From Aestuariibaculum marinum (GTDB lineage Bacteria > Bacteroidota > Bacteroidia > Flavobacteriales > Flavobacteriaceae): a DNA stretch of 64,000 bases. Below, piece after piece: positions 33,685 through 43,272 of this stretch (positions within the stretch are counted from its first letter, which is position 1; each line of letters opens with the position of its first letter). Made by a program: the position numbers and the translations under genes. The notes below the pieces were generated by a model, which did no database searches, had not been told where the DNA came from, and saw only the letters and a list, made by a program, of their open reading frames with translations. Location of the stretch: NCBI RefSeq assembly GCF_014596975.1, contig NZ_JACVXD010000012.1, positions 32,255 through 96,254 on the forward strand. Direction: 5' to 3'.

Positions 33685-35841
33685 TTATTTTTTCACTTCG
33701 GCATTTGTTGTAGCAATCTTTTTAAGGCGTTGAGATGCTTTCATATCTTCTAAAACGTTAAGCGCTTCTTCAACATAAACATCCTGACTTAAACTCTCGT
33801 GCCAACGTCTGCGCTTTTCTTTTAAATCGGTAGTATCTTTTTCAAAAAGCGATCTTTCATAAGATGTTGAGCTAAATGTAAGATTGGTTTTATAATCTGA
33901 AATAGCATCAAATTGTTTCGCTTCTTCTTCGTTTAAATCTAACTCTGCTTTATATTTTTTGAAGTTTAAAGACACTTCTGTTTCATCAATTTTACCTTTT
34001 ACCCATTTCGCATTTTCTTCAATCAACTTCAACTGTTCATTATTTTTCATGCGCTCTTCACTGCTTTTTACAATAGCATCGTAATCAAAATAATTCCACG
34101 GTGTATAATCGGCTGAATCAATTTCATCCCAAGGTAACGGGTTTTCTTTATCCTTCTCTCCTACTTCAATAAAACTGAAACGACCAGGAACTTTAACATC
34201 ACTTTTTACCCCTTCCAATTGCACCGAACCTCCGTTAATTCTGTAATACTTTTGAGTCGTTAACGCTAAAGCGCCCAAATCTCCACTTGTATTATTTCGT
34301 AACATGGTGTTCAAGTTAATCACATTCTGAACGGTTCCTTTTCCGTAGGTCTGTTTACCACCAATTATTATGGCACGTTTATAATCCTGCATGGCAGCCG
34401 CCATAATCTCAGAAGCTGAAGCTGATATTTCATTCACTAAAATCACTAACGGCCCGTCCCAAGAGATAGAACTATCGCGATCTTCCAAAACTTCTTTAGC
34501 CTTTCCGGTAGAACGCACCTGTACTACAGGTCCTTCTTTTATAAACAACCCAGCCATATCTACAACAGTAGGCAAAGACCCACCGCCGTTATTACGTAAA
34601 TCTAATACCAGACCTTCAATACCCTCAGATTTTAAACGAGCAATCTCAGTTTTAACATCTTTAGCGGCATTAATATTTTTATAATCTTTAAAATCTACAT
34701 AAAAAGCAGGTAAATCAATAATGCCAAAAGTCATTCCGTCCTTTTTAACTACCGATGATTTCGCATAAGTATCTACCAACTCAATAACATCTCTGGTAAG
34801 CGTGATATCTTTAATCGTACCATCAACCTTTTTAACAGTAAGTGTTACCTTAGTCCCTTTTGGGCCTTTAATATATTTAATGGCATCGTTAATACGCATA
34901 CCCACAATATTCACTGGTTGGTCTTCGTCTTCTTGCTTAACTTTTATAATTAAATCTTCAACCTCTAATTCCTGACTTCTCCAGGCAGGTCCACCAGAGA
35001 TTAATTTCACCACTTTAATATAATCATTACGCTTTTGAAGTTGTGCCCCGATACCTTCTAATTTACCAGACATACGCTGATCGAAATCCTCTTTATTGTT
35101 AGGTGCTAAGTAATAAGTATGCGGATCGAATTCTTCAACAATAGTATTTACATAAATCGCAAACCAGTCTTCACGTTGAAAATCATCTAGATTATCATTA
35201 AAATATATCTCGATAGATCGTAACGTTGACTCACGAGCTTCCTTCTCGATTTCCGCATCGGTTTTCATTACATAAGATGAATCTTTCTCTTTCTTTCTTA
35301 CCTCATCTTCATAGATATCATCATAGTTTGAAAGCGCCGAAAACTTAAGTTGTCTTCTCCAACGGTCTTTCATCTCTGCTTTAGTTTTAACGTAACCTGT
35401 CTTCTCATAATCCGTATTAAAGGTTTCATCTCTATTGTAGTCGAACGGTTTTGATAATACTTCTTTATAAATCTCCTTTGACTCAGCAATACGCTTTACC
35501 AAACGCTCATGTACAATATTGAAGAACGTAATATCGGTTGCCTTTATCTGATCGTCAATTGTTAATTTATACTTTTCAAAATCTTCATAATCTGACTGAT
35601 AAAAATAACGCTTCACCGGATCTAAAACATCTAAATAATCTTTAAACAATTCTTCCGAAAATGTATCATCAAACATTACCGGATCGTAATGTCCATTCTC
35701 TAAAACAAAAGTAATTACTTGAATTAGTAACTTATCTTTATCAGGGTTATCAAACTTTTTTGTAGTAAAACTGCAGGATGCAAACCCCAGAAGTAAGGCT
35801 AGCAACAGCACTTTATATTTCCTTCTCATAATATTTTTCAT
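33685..35841 (-). CDS. Tail-specific periplasmic protease (Prc/CtpA family, S41)
   Basis: A 718-aa carboxyl-terminal processing protease. A signal peptide with a possible lipobox (LLLGFASC near residue 22) is followed by a helical N-terminal domain, a PDZ domain (KLEGIGAQLQKRNDYIKVVKLISGGPA to VTLTVKKV, about residues 245-345) and the S41 catalytic domain. The Ser lies in SASASEIMAAAMQDYKRA (near residue 477) and the Lys in KQTYGKGTVQ. A C-terminal helical domain closes it. It degrades misfolded or tagged envelope proteins. A stop-start gap of only 10 bp separates it from the ABC permease. Confidence 0.94.
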   Translation of the reverse strand: MKNIMRRKYKVLLLALLLGFASCSFTTKKFDNPDKDKLLIQVITFVLENGHYDPVMFDDTFSEELFKDYLDVLDPVKRYFYQSDYEDFEKYKLTIDDQIKATDITFFNIVHERLVKRIAESKEIYKEVLSKPFDYNRDETFNTDYEKTGYVKTKAEMKDRWRRQLKFSALSNYDDIYEDEVRKKEKDSSYVMKTDAEIEKEARESTLRSIEIYFNDNLDDFQREDWFAIYVNTIVEEFDPHTYYLAPNNKEDFDQRMSGKLEGIGAQLQKRNDYIKVVKLISGGPAWRSQELEVEDLIIKVKQEDEDQPVNIVGMRINDAIKYIKGPKGTKVTLTVKKVDGTIKDITLTRDVIELVDTYAKSSVVKKDGMTFGIIDLPAFYVDFKDYKNINAAKDVKTEIARLKSEGIEGLVLDLRNNGGGSLPTVVDMAGLFIKEGPVVQVRSTGKAKEVLEDRDSSISWDGPLVILVNEISASASEIMAAAMQDYKRAIIIGGKQTYGKGTVQNVINLNTMLRNNTSGDLGALALTTQKYYRINGGSVQLEGVKSDVKVPGRFSFIEVGEKDKENPLPWDEIDSADYTPWNYFDYDAIVKSSEERMKNNEQLKLIEENAKWVKGKIDETEVSLNFKKYKAELDLNEEEAKQFDAISDYKTNLTFSSTSYERSLFEKDTTDLKEKRRRWHESLSQDVYVEEALNVLEDMKASQRLKKIATTNAEVKK

Positions 35842-36006
35842 TCAGTTAATATTCAACGACACATTTAATGCCCGACATTTTTTTACTAAAATAAAGAAAA
35901 AAGTATGCCAAGCCCGGCATTTGCTACTAATTTTTTGTTAAACAGAATAAATAAAGTGTATCCTATGGAAATTATGTATTTTAGCGTTACAATTTTCAGA
36001 ATGTAA

Positions 36007-36783
36007 ATGACAGAAAGACCGCTTATACTTGTAACGAATGACGACGGCATAACAGCTCCGGGAATTCGAACCCTAATTTCAATTATGAACACCCTTGGAG
36101 ATGTGGTAGTTGTAGCTCCAGACAGTCCGCAAAGTGGCATGGGACATGCCATTACTATTGACTCTACCCTATATGTTGAACAGCTTAAGGTTGATGATGG
36201 CCCACAAACGGAATACAGCTGCTCAGGGACTCCTGCCGACTGTGTAAAACTGGCAATTCGAGAAAAATTAAACCGTAAACCAGACTTATGTGTCTCAGGA
36301 ATTAATCACGGCTCAAACTCATCTATCAATGTAATTTATTCAGGCACCATGAGTGCAGCGATAGAAGCCGGCATTGAAGGCATTCCTGCCATTGGGTTTT
36401 CATTACTGGATTATAAATGGAGTGCTGATTTTGAAGCAACTAAAAGCTTTGTAAAAACCATTACCGAAAATGTTTTACAACACGGTTTACCAAACGGCGT
36501 TGTGCTTAATGTGAATCTTCCTAACTTAGCTAAGGAGAACATTAAAGGTATTAAAGTTTGTAGACAAGCCAGAGCCAATTGGGTGGAAGAATTCGACAAG
36601 CGCAAAACACCATCAGGAAAAGATTATTATTGGCTTACCGGGCGTTTTGTAAACTTAGATGGCGGTGAAGACACCGACGAATGGGCTTTAGAGCATGGGT
36701 ACGTTTCTGTGGTGCCGGTACAATTCGATTTAACTGCGCATCATTACATTCAAAATTTAAACTCCTGGAATTTAAATGATTAA
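36007..36783 (+). CDS. surE: 5'-nucleotidase SurE
   Basis: A 258-aa metal-dependent phosphatase removing phosphate from nucleoside 5'- and 3'-monophosphates. N-terminal LVTNDDGITAPGI holds the DD metal ligands, VVAPDSPQSGMGHAIT and CSGTPADCVKLAI follow, and SGINHGSNSSINVIYSGTMSAAIEA is the family signature. It overlaps the next gene by 8 bp and is part of a surE-membrane protein-lpxB run. Confidence 0.96.
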   Translation: MTERPLILVTNDDGITAPGIRTLISIMNTLGDVVVVAPDSPQSGMGHAITIDSTLYVEQLKVDDGPQTEYSCSGTPADCVKLAIREKLNRKPDLCVSGINHGSNSSINVIYSGTMSAAIEAGIEGIPAIGFSLLDYKWSADFEATKSFVKTITENVLQHGLPNGVVLNVNLPNLAKENIKGIKVCRQARANWVEEFDKRKTPSGKDYYWLTGRFVNLDGGEDTDEWALEHGYVSVVPVQFDLTAHHYIQNLNSWNLND

Positions 36784-37060
36784 AAAAGAGATTTTTATAG
36801 GTATTGCCGTTGGACTAATCGCTAACAGTCTTGGCCTAATTTTAATATCAAGCCTTTTAGGACAAGGTGAAGATTTTGTTAACGTAATAAAAGCAGCATA
36901 TGCCGAAGGCTTTTTAGGCAAACTCATTAGCTTAGGGGCTGTTTTAAATTTAATTGCATTTTTTATCTTTATAAGAAAACGTCGGGATTACCGCGCACGT
37001 GGCGTACTAATCATTACTATTTTTATAGCCATATTGACTTTTATTTTTAAACTTTTTTAA
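36776..37060 (+). CDS. Small membrane protein of unknown function
   Basis: A 94-aa protein with about three hydrophobic segments (residues 7-26, 45-66 and 73-92). No known domain is recognised. It is embedded without space between surE (8-bp overlap) and lpxB (no gap), a gene order that I recall from related Flavobacteriaceae. A role in the same envelope pathway as LpxB is possible but is inference from position. Confidence 0.8.
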   Translation: MIKKEIFIGIAVGLIANSLGLILISSLLGQGEDFVNVIKAAYAEGFLGKLISLGAVLNLIAFFIFIRKRRDYRARGVLIITIFIAILTFIFKLF

Positions 37061-38173
37061 ATGAAGTATTACATTTTAGCAGGTGAAGCATCAGGCGATT
37101 TGCACGGCTCGAACTTAATGAAAGCATTATTTGAAGTCGATGCTCATGCTGAAATCAGATTCTGGGGTGGCGATCTTATGCAGGCGGTTGGCGGTACTTT
37201 AGTAAAACACTACAAAGAGCGTGCTTTCATGGGCTTCGCAGAAGTTATCATGAATCTGAATAAAATCTTCAAACTCATTGCATATTGTAAAGAAGATATT
37301 AAAGACTACAATCCGGATGTTCTCATTTTTATAGATAATTCTGGATTTAATCTGCGTATTGCCAAATGGGCAAAACAAGAAGGTATTAGAACGAACTATT
37401 ACATTTCTCCGCAAGTTTGGGCATCACGTGCTAAACGTGTTTTTGATATTAAACGTGACATCGATGATATGTACGTTATTTTACCCTTTGTTGAAGACTT
37501 CTATAAAAAGTATGATTATAAAGTGAACTTTGTTGGGCATCCGCTTATTGATGCCATTGTAAATCGAGATCAGGTAAACGAGTCTAAATTTAGAGACACT
37601 TACAACTTAGACAAGAGACCTATTATAGCTTTATTACCAGGAAGTCGAAAACAGGAAATTAAAAACATGCTTTCGGTAATGTTGAAAATGGTCGATTCTT
37701 TTAAGGATTACCAATTTGTAATTGCCGGTGCGCCAAGTCAGGATTACAGTTTTTACGAATCATTTATAAAATCGAATAACGTAAAATTCATCTCGAATAA
37801 AACCTACGATTTACTAAGTATTTCAACTGCCGCATTGGTAACTTCTGGTACAGCTACTTTAGAAACAGCCTTATTTAAAGTCCCTCAAGTGGTTTGCTAT
37901 AAAGCAAGTGCAATCTCTTATCATATTGCCAAACGCATAATAACTTTAAAGTTTATTTCGTTAGTTAATTTAATTATGGACAAAGAAGTCGTAACCGAAT
38001 TAATTCAGAACGATTTCAATAAAAAAAGGTTAAAACAAGAATTAACGCGTATTTTAGATGAAACAGAACGTAAAAAAATGTTCGTCAACTATTACGAGTT
38101 AGAAAAAGCTCTTGGTGGAAAAGGTGCCAGCAAAAAAACAGCTCAATTAATCTACAATTCAATAAAAAACTAA
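37061..38173 (+). CDS. lpxB: Lipid-A-disaccharide synthase LpxB
   Basis: A 370-aa peripheral membrane glycosyltransferase (GT19). Condenses UDP-diacylglucosamine with lipid X to form the lipid A disaccharide. Marks: ILAGEASGDLHGSNLM at the N-terminus, FWGGDLMQAVGG, FIDNSGFNLR, YYISPQVWASR and the C-terminal LLPGSRKQEIKNM and TSGTATLETALF. Length is typical. Confidence 0.96.
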   Translation: MKYYILAGEASGDLHGSNLMKALFEVDAHAEIRFWGGDLMQAVGGTLVKHYKERAFMGFAEVIMNLNKIFKLIAYCKEDIKDYNPDVLIFIDNSGFNLRIAKWAKQEGIRTNYYISPQVWASRAKRVFDIKRDIDDMYVILPFVEDFYKKYDYKVNFVGHPLIDAIVNRDQVNESKFRDTYNLDKRPIIALLPGSRKQEIKNMLSVMLKMVDSFKDYQFVIAGAPSQDYSFYESFIKSNNVKFISNKTYDLLSISTAALVTSGTATLETALFKVPQVVCYKASAISYHIAKRIITLKFISLVNLIMDKEVVTELIQNDFNKKRLKQELTRILDETERKKMFVNYYELEKALGGKGASKKTAQLIYNSIKN

Positions 38174-38181
38174 CATACTTT

Positions 38182-38757
38182 ATGAGGAGTCTTTGTTTCC
38201 TACTTTTATTAACACTCAGTTTTACAAGTTGTAAATCATCTAAAAAAGCCAAACAAAAAGACTCTCAAGTTGTCATTAACGCCAAGCGTGCATTAAAAAA
38301 CTATGACAACAACACTGCTATTGTAGAAGACATTGAAGTTTCAAAAGCTCCTATTTCTGAAACCAAACCAGCTATAACTAAAGCTGACGCCATTACCAGT
38401 TATGCCTTACAATTTGAAGGCGTAAGGTACAAATGGGGAGGCACGACTTCAAATGGCATGGATTGTTCTGGTTTAGTCTTTGAATCCTTTAGGGCTAATG
38501 ATATTATTTTACCTCGTATTTCGCGAGATATGGCTAAACAAGGTGATAAAATTCCTTTGAGAAAAGTTCAGGAAGGCGATTTATTGTTCTTTAAAACCGC
38601 CAATCGCAGAAACAACATTAATCATGTAGGTTTAATTATTACAACTGAGAATGACATTCAGTTTATTCATGCTACAACACGTGGCGGGGTTATTGTTTCC
38701 AAACTATCTGAAGCCTACTGGAACAATGCATTTGTAGAGGCGCGCAGAATATTATAA
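38182..38757 (+). CDS. NlpC/P60-family lipoprotein peptidase
   Basis: A 191-aa protein. The signal sequence ends at the lipobox LSFTSC (Cys17). The NlpC/P60 domain from about residue 70 holds the catalytic Cys in GGTTSNGMDCSGLVFES (Cys near residue 98), the His in INHVGLIIT (near 151) and a later polar residue in FIHATTRGG. Such enzymes cleave peptide stems of peptidoglycan. Start 8 bp after lpxB. Confidence 0.92.
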   Translation: MRSLCFLLLLTLSFTSCKSSKKAKQKDSQVVINAKRALKNYDNNTAIVEDIEVSKAPISETKPAITKADAITSYALQFEGVRYKWGGTTSNGMDCSGLVFESFRANDIILPRISRDMAKQGDKIPLRKVQEGDLLFFKTANRRNNINHVGLIITTENDIQFIHATTRGGVIVSKLSEAYWNNAFVEARRIL

Positions 38758-38780
38758 GATATTTCTTATATTTATTGAGT

Positions 38781-40811
38781 ATGAAAATACTCAATTTCAC
38801 CATAATTAAGCTTACACTATGCCTGATAACCGGTATCACTATTGGTTACAGTTATAACTTCTCTGTTAACTTAAGCCTGTATTTGATAATAGTTTTGCTC
38901 AGTTTACTGACTGTTAGTTATGGTTTTTCAAAAAAGCAAATCGTAAAAACTATATGGTTCGGGTTATTTAGTTACCTATCGATGATTAGTATTGGTATTC
39001 TAGCTGTTGTTCTTCACAACCCCTGTAATTTCAACAACCATTACACAAAAAAACTTCAACTTGATTCTACCTCAACAATCACTTTTAGAGTTCAGGAGGT
39101 TTTAAAATCCAACACGTATTACGACAAGTATATTGTTAACCTACTGAAATTAGACAGTAATCAGGTTTCCGGAAAAACACTTATTAATATCCGAAAAGAC
39201 AGCATTGACAAAAAACTGAATATCGATGACGTCTACATAACAAAAACAGAATTACAAACGATTCCTTCGCCCTTAAATCCCGGACAATTTAATTATAAAG
39301 CCTATTTAAAACGGAAATACATTTATCATCAAATAACCTTATCGGACACCGAACTTCTAAAAGTAAAATCCAAAAAGAAAACCGTTTTAGGTTACGCTGA
39401 TACCGTTAGAAATTATATCAACACCAAACTAGGAGCCTATCATTTTAAACCGGACGAACTCGCTATTATAAATGCATTATTTCTTGGTCAGCGACAAGAC
39501 ATAAGCAACGAAATTTATACTAATTATGCCAATGCAGGAGTCATACATATTCTGGCTGTTTCGGGATTACATATTGGTATTATCCTCATGATTTTAAACA
39601 TCATCTTTAAACCCATTGGACATTTAAAACACGGGAAGATATACAAAACCGCGCTACTACTTATTATTTTATGGAATTTTGCCATAATAGCAGGATTATC
39701 CGCTTCAGTGACTCGGGCTGTTACCATGTTTAGCGTTCTGGCGATTGCTGTAAATTTAAAACGCCCAACCAACATTTATAATACCCTTGCTTTAAGTATA
39801 TTTATTTTGTTATTGTTTAAGCCCATGTTTCTTTTCGATGTTGGGTTTCAATTAAGCTATTTGGCCGTTCTTGCTATAGTTACTATCGATCCGCTACTTT
39901 ACAAACTTTGGACGCCAAAAAACAAAATCCTTAATTTTTACTGGCATACGTTTACGGTCACCATAGCTGCTCAACTCGGTGTTATTCCAATAAGTTTGTA
40001 TTATTTTCATCAGTTTCCAGGACTATTTTTTATTTCAAATTTAGTCATCATACCCTTTCTTGGTTTTATTCTAGGTTTCGGCATTCTTATTATAATTCTG
40101 GCTTCTTTAGGTTTTCTAACCAGCTTTTTAGCAACGAGTTTCGCTTATAGCATTTCGTTAATCAACAAATTCATTGAATGGATTGCTAAACAAGAGACAT
40201 TCATTTTTAAAGATCTTCCCTTTAACCTTTGGCAAGTATTAGCAAGCTACACACTGATAATAACTCTAGTTTTTCTTTTAAAAAAAAGAACACTCAATTC
40301 TTTTAAACTGGTTTTATCCGGAATCATCGCACTACAAATAGCATATATTTATACTAGTTACCACAAACCTAATCGGGAATTTATCATTTTTCATAACAGC
40401 AGACATAGTTTACTAGCGAACACCTATAACCATAAAACAACTTTTAGTACAGATGTAGACAGCATCCCGCTATTTCAAAATAGTATTGCTGATTACAAAG
40501 TCTCAAAACAAATTAATACCTCAAAAAGAGACTCCATTGCATCTATATACCTTTTAGATAAGAAAAAGTTACTAGTAGTTGATAGCTTAGGGGTATACAA
40601 TATAAAATTATTTGAGCCGGATTTTTTACTACTCAGGCAATCGCCCAAAATCAATTTAAATAGGCTTATAGATTCTATAAAACCCAAAACCATTATTGCC
40701 GATGGCAGCAACTATAAATCGTACGTGCAACATTGGAAAACTATTGCTTTAAAAAGAAAACTCCCCTTTCACTACACTGGCGAAAAGGGAGCTTTTATAA
40801 TTCGTTACTAA
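38781..40811 (+). CDS. ComEC/Rec2-like DNA channel protein
   Basis: About 676 aa from the ATG at 38781 (an upstream TTG at 38775 adds two residues). N-terminal membrane segments and a DUF4131-like part occupy residues 1-200; the Competence domain occupies about 215-505 (IINALFLGQRQDISNEIYTNYANAGVIHILAVSGLHIGIIL), with about eight membrane helices. The C-terminus lacks the HxHxDH signature of the metallo-beta-lactamase nuclease domain found in full-length ComEC and has only a short domain ending in FHYTGEKGAFIIRY. It probably still transports single-stranded DNA into the cytoplasm. Confidence 0.9.
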   Translation: MKILNFTIIKLTLCLITGITIGYSYNFSVNLSLYLIIVLLSLLTVSYGFSKKQIVKTIWFGLFSYLSMISIGILAVVLHNPCNFNNHYTKKLQLDSTSTITFRVQEVLKSNTYYDKYIVNLLKLDSNQVSGKTLINIRKDSIDKKLNIDDVYITKTELQTIPSPLNPGQFNYKAYLKRKYIYHQITLSDTELLKVKSKKKTVLGYADTVRNYINTKLGAYHFKPDELAIINALFLGQRQDISNEIYTNYANAGVIHILAVSGLHIGIILMILNIIFKPIGHLKHGKIYKTALLLIILWNFAIIAGLSASVTRAVTMFSVLAIAVNLKRPTNIYNTLALSIFILLLFKPMFLFDVGFQLSYLAVLAIVTIDPLLYKLWTPKNKILNFYWHTFTVTIAAQLGVIPISLYYFHQFPGLFFISNLVIIPFLGFILGFGILIIILASLGFLTSFLATSFAYSISLINKFIEWIAKQETFIFKDLPFNLWQVLASYTLIITLVFLLKKRTLNSFKLVLSGIIALQIAYIYTSYHKPNREFIIFHNSRHSLLANTYNHKTTFSTDVDSIPLFQNSIADYKVSKQINTSKRDSIASIYLLDKKKLLVVDSLGVYNIKLFEPDFLLLRQSPKINLNRLIDSIKPKTIIADGSNYKSYVQHWKTIALKRKLPFHYTGEKGAFIIRY

Positions 40812-40817
40812 AATAGA

Positions 40818-41372
40818 CTAACTTTTAAATTCCGGTTTAAAAGCCTTATAATAGTCGTTAAACTTTTCCTGAGAATCCATGTCTTTATGATCATCATTTT
40901 TGAAGAGCTTCAAATACAACTCTAACTGATTCGGTTGCTGATACCCACGTATAGGCGCAATTAAATCGCCTTTTTCATCCATAAAAATTATTGTTGGATA
41001 GGCACTCACCTGAAAGTATCTTGTTAATTCGTGAGCCGAGTTACGACGATTAGCCAATTCTGGTTTGTATCCCGGGTTTGAATACGTCTTCCCTTTGTAA
41101 CTCACCTCATCGTTTCCTTCAGCATTAAACTTAACGGCGTAATAGTTTTTATTTACATAATCGGCGACATCGGCATTATGAAAGGTATTTTTATCCAACA
41201 TTTTGCAGGGTCCACACCAACTGGTATACACATCCATCATAATCTTTTTTGGAGTTTTCTTTTGAAGCTCTAAAGCCTCTTCTAAACTCACCCATTTTAT
41301 CTCTTGTGCTAAACCTCTAACTGAAGTTAAAGTAGCCAACAATAATATAAATCCTATTTTTTTCATAACCAT
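40818..41372 (-). CDS. Exported thioredoxin-like protein
   Basis: A 184-aa protein. A signal peptide (IGFILLLATLTSVRGLAQ) is followed by a thioredoxin fold with the redox motif WCGPCK near residues 53-58, the cis-Pro loop SAYPTIIFMDEKG and an inserted segment after the first strand. Likely a periplasmic thiol-disulfide reductase. It lies convergent to the ComEC-like gene and downstream of the POT transporter pair, past a terminator, so it is probably a separate transcript. Confidence 0.88.
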   Translation of the reverse strand: MVMKKIGFILLLATLTSVRGLAQEIKWVSLEEALELQKKTPKKIMMDVYTSWCGPCKMLDKNTFHNADVADYVNKNYYAVKFNAEGNDEVSYKGKTYSNPGYKPELANRRNSAHELTRYFQVSAYPTIIFMDEKGDLIAPIRGYQQPNQLELYLKLFKNDDHKDMDSQEKFNDYYKAFKPEFKS

Positions 41373-41397
41373 TTAGTATCAAAGCCTATGCCTAACT

Positions 41398-41427
41398 TAC
41401 AAAAAAAGCTCCGAAAACGGAGCTTTT
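41398..41427 (-). terminator. Terminator after the POT transporter pair
   Basis: A perfect 10-bp stem AAAAGCTCCG / CGGAGCTTTT with an AAAA loop, followed on the minus strand by a T-run. Lies 26 bp beyond the stop of the POT gene. Confidence 0.85.
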
Positions 41428-41453
41428 TCAATGCATTTAACCTTTATATTCGA

Positions 41454-43229
41454 TTAACGCACCCCGTGCATTAATTTCTTCAATAATGGATTTAATACCA
41501 AAATTAACAACCCGGCTACAACAGGCACAATCGTAAATATCAAGAAGAATGTAGATAAACTATACTCTTTAGTAATGTTTTCAATTTGCCCACCCACTAC
41601 AGCTGCTAATTTGTTTCCAATGGCAATGGCCAAATACCACATACCAAACATTAAAGCAATCATTCGTGCTGGCACTAACTTACTAACATATGATAATCCA
41701 ACAGGTGATAAACATAGTTCACCCAGCGTATGGAATAAATATGCTAAAATTAACCAAACCATACTTACTTTTACGCCAGCTTCTATTCCGTATGCTCCAA
41801 ATGCTAACAATCCAAAACCAATAGCCATAATAATTAAACCTAAAGCATATTTAGCGGCAGCTGAAGGATTGTATTTACTTTCCCACCATTTAGAGAAGAA
41901 CGACGCAAATACGATGATAAAGAATGAATTTAAAATACTAAACCAAGACACTGTAATTTCCGAGACATCAGATGTAAACTCTCTTACCAACATCCAACCT
42001 ACAATGGCCCACATGAATAAGAAACATATAACCAATACAATATTTGAGTATGGTATTTTAGAATAGGTTTTCTTCCATAAGTCGTATAACACATAAGTGA
42101 TAATGCACAAAGGAACTATCGTTAATATAGCATTAAAGATATTAAATGTCATTGCAGAATTACCCGTTAATACACGATCTACATTATCTCTAGCAAATAA
42201 CACTAATGAAGACGCACCTTGCTCGAACGACAACCAAAAGAATACGGTAAAGAATGCGAAAATAATAAATGCAATCATACGATCTCTAACAATGGCTGAA
42301 TATCTAAAAATACGTCCGATTACTAAAACCAAGAATAATACTAAGGCAATTAAAACCGCCACATACTGACCTTCCAGCGCTCCTACTTTAAACGCCGAAA
42401 ACATATCGATTCCAGCAATTTTAGACATTGGATCGTTAATCGCATACCCTAAACCTACAATAGAACAGATAATAATTAACACTTTATCAACTAAAGTAAA
42501 TGGATTTGGTTTCTCTTCTACCTCATCTTCATCAACTTTAGCTAAGTGATCGTCACCATCAACAGTATCTTCTATCTCATGTGTTTTAGTTGGTTTCTTT
42601 CCAATGTTTCCAAATAGGTTTCCTGAAAATGCAAACTGAAGGGTTCCTAATAACATAAAGATTCCTGCTAGACCAAATCCGTAAGACCATCCTATTTTTT
42701 CAGCTAAATAACCACAAAGCATCATTCCGAAGAATGCTCCTGCATTTACCCCCATATAGAAAATGGTGTAAGCACCATCTTTCTTTTCTGGGTTTTTCTT
42801 ATACATTTCAGAAATGATAGATGTGATATTTGGTTTAAAAAACCCAGTACCGACTACCAATAACCCTAAACCAAAGTATAAAGAAAATTCAGTCTCTACC
42901 GCCATTGAAGCATGTCCTAAGGTCATGATTATAGCACCTATAATTACCGCCCAACGGTAACCTGTTAATTTATCGGCTACTATTCCACCCACAATAGGTG
43001 TAATATATAATAACATGGCATAAGTACCGAATAAAGCCCCTGCATTTTCGGCAGACCAACCCCACCCCGGATTATCGCCAATAATAGAAAATGTTAAAAA
43101 GTTAACCAGTAACACACGCATTCCGTAAAAGGAAAAACGCTCCCACATCTCCGTGAAAAATAATACGAACAACCCTGCCGGATGCCCTAAAACTTTGTCT
43201 TTAAAAAGATTTTCAATATCTGTCGTCAT
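41454..43229 (-). CDS. POT-family proton-coupled oligopeptide transporter
   Basis: A 591-aa MFS transporter of the PTR2/POT family. Opening motif FTEMWERFSFYGMRVLLVNFL, then FFKPNITSIISEMY, and FYMGVNAGAFFGMMLCGYLAEKIGWSYGFGLAG are family signatures; the ExxERFxYY-type proton/peptide motif is intact. An insert near residues 215-240 is very acidic (EIEDTVDGDDHLAKVDEDEVEEKPN), likely cytoplasmic. About 14 helices. It follows the shorter paralogue with a 43-bp gap. Confidence 0.94.
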   Translation of the reverse strand: MTTDIENLFKDKVLGHPAGLFVLFFTEMWERFSFYGMRVLLVNFLTFSIIGDNPGWGWSAENAGALFGTYAMLLYITPIVGGIVADKLTGYRWAVIIGAIIMTLGHASMAVETEFSLYFGLGLLVVGTGFFKPNITSIISEMYKKNPEKKDGAYTIFYMGVNAGAFFGMMLCGYLAEKIGWSYGFGLAGIFMLLGTLQFAFSGNLFGNIGKKPTKTHEIEDTVDGDDHLAKVDEDEVEEKPNPFTLVDKVLIIICSIVGLGYAINDPMSKIAGIDMFSAFKVGALEGQYVAVLIALVLFLVLVIGRIFRYSAIVRDRMIAFIIFAFFTVFFWLSFEQGASSLVLFARDNVDRVLTGNSAMTFNIFNAILTIVPLCIITYVLYDLWKKTYSKIPYSNIVLVICFLFMWAIVGWMLVREFTSDVSEITVSWFSILNSFFIIVFASFFSKWWESKYNPSAAAKYALGLIIMAIGFGLLAFGAYGIEAGVKVSMVWLILAYLFHTLGELCLSPVGLSYVSKLVPARMIALMFGMWYLAIAIGNKLAAVVGGQIENITKEYSLSTFFLIFTIVPVVAGLLILVLNPLLKKLMHGVR

Positions 43230-43272
43230 ATATAATTAATGGTTGAATTATTTATATTATAAAATGAAGCTT

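Noticed and set aside
41575..42066. 163-codon plus-strand frame inside the POT transporter gene
   Set aside because: Mirror of a strong real gene; the protein lacks any recognisable domain and results from reverse reading of hydrophobic codons.
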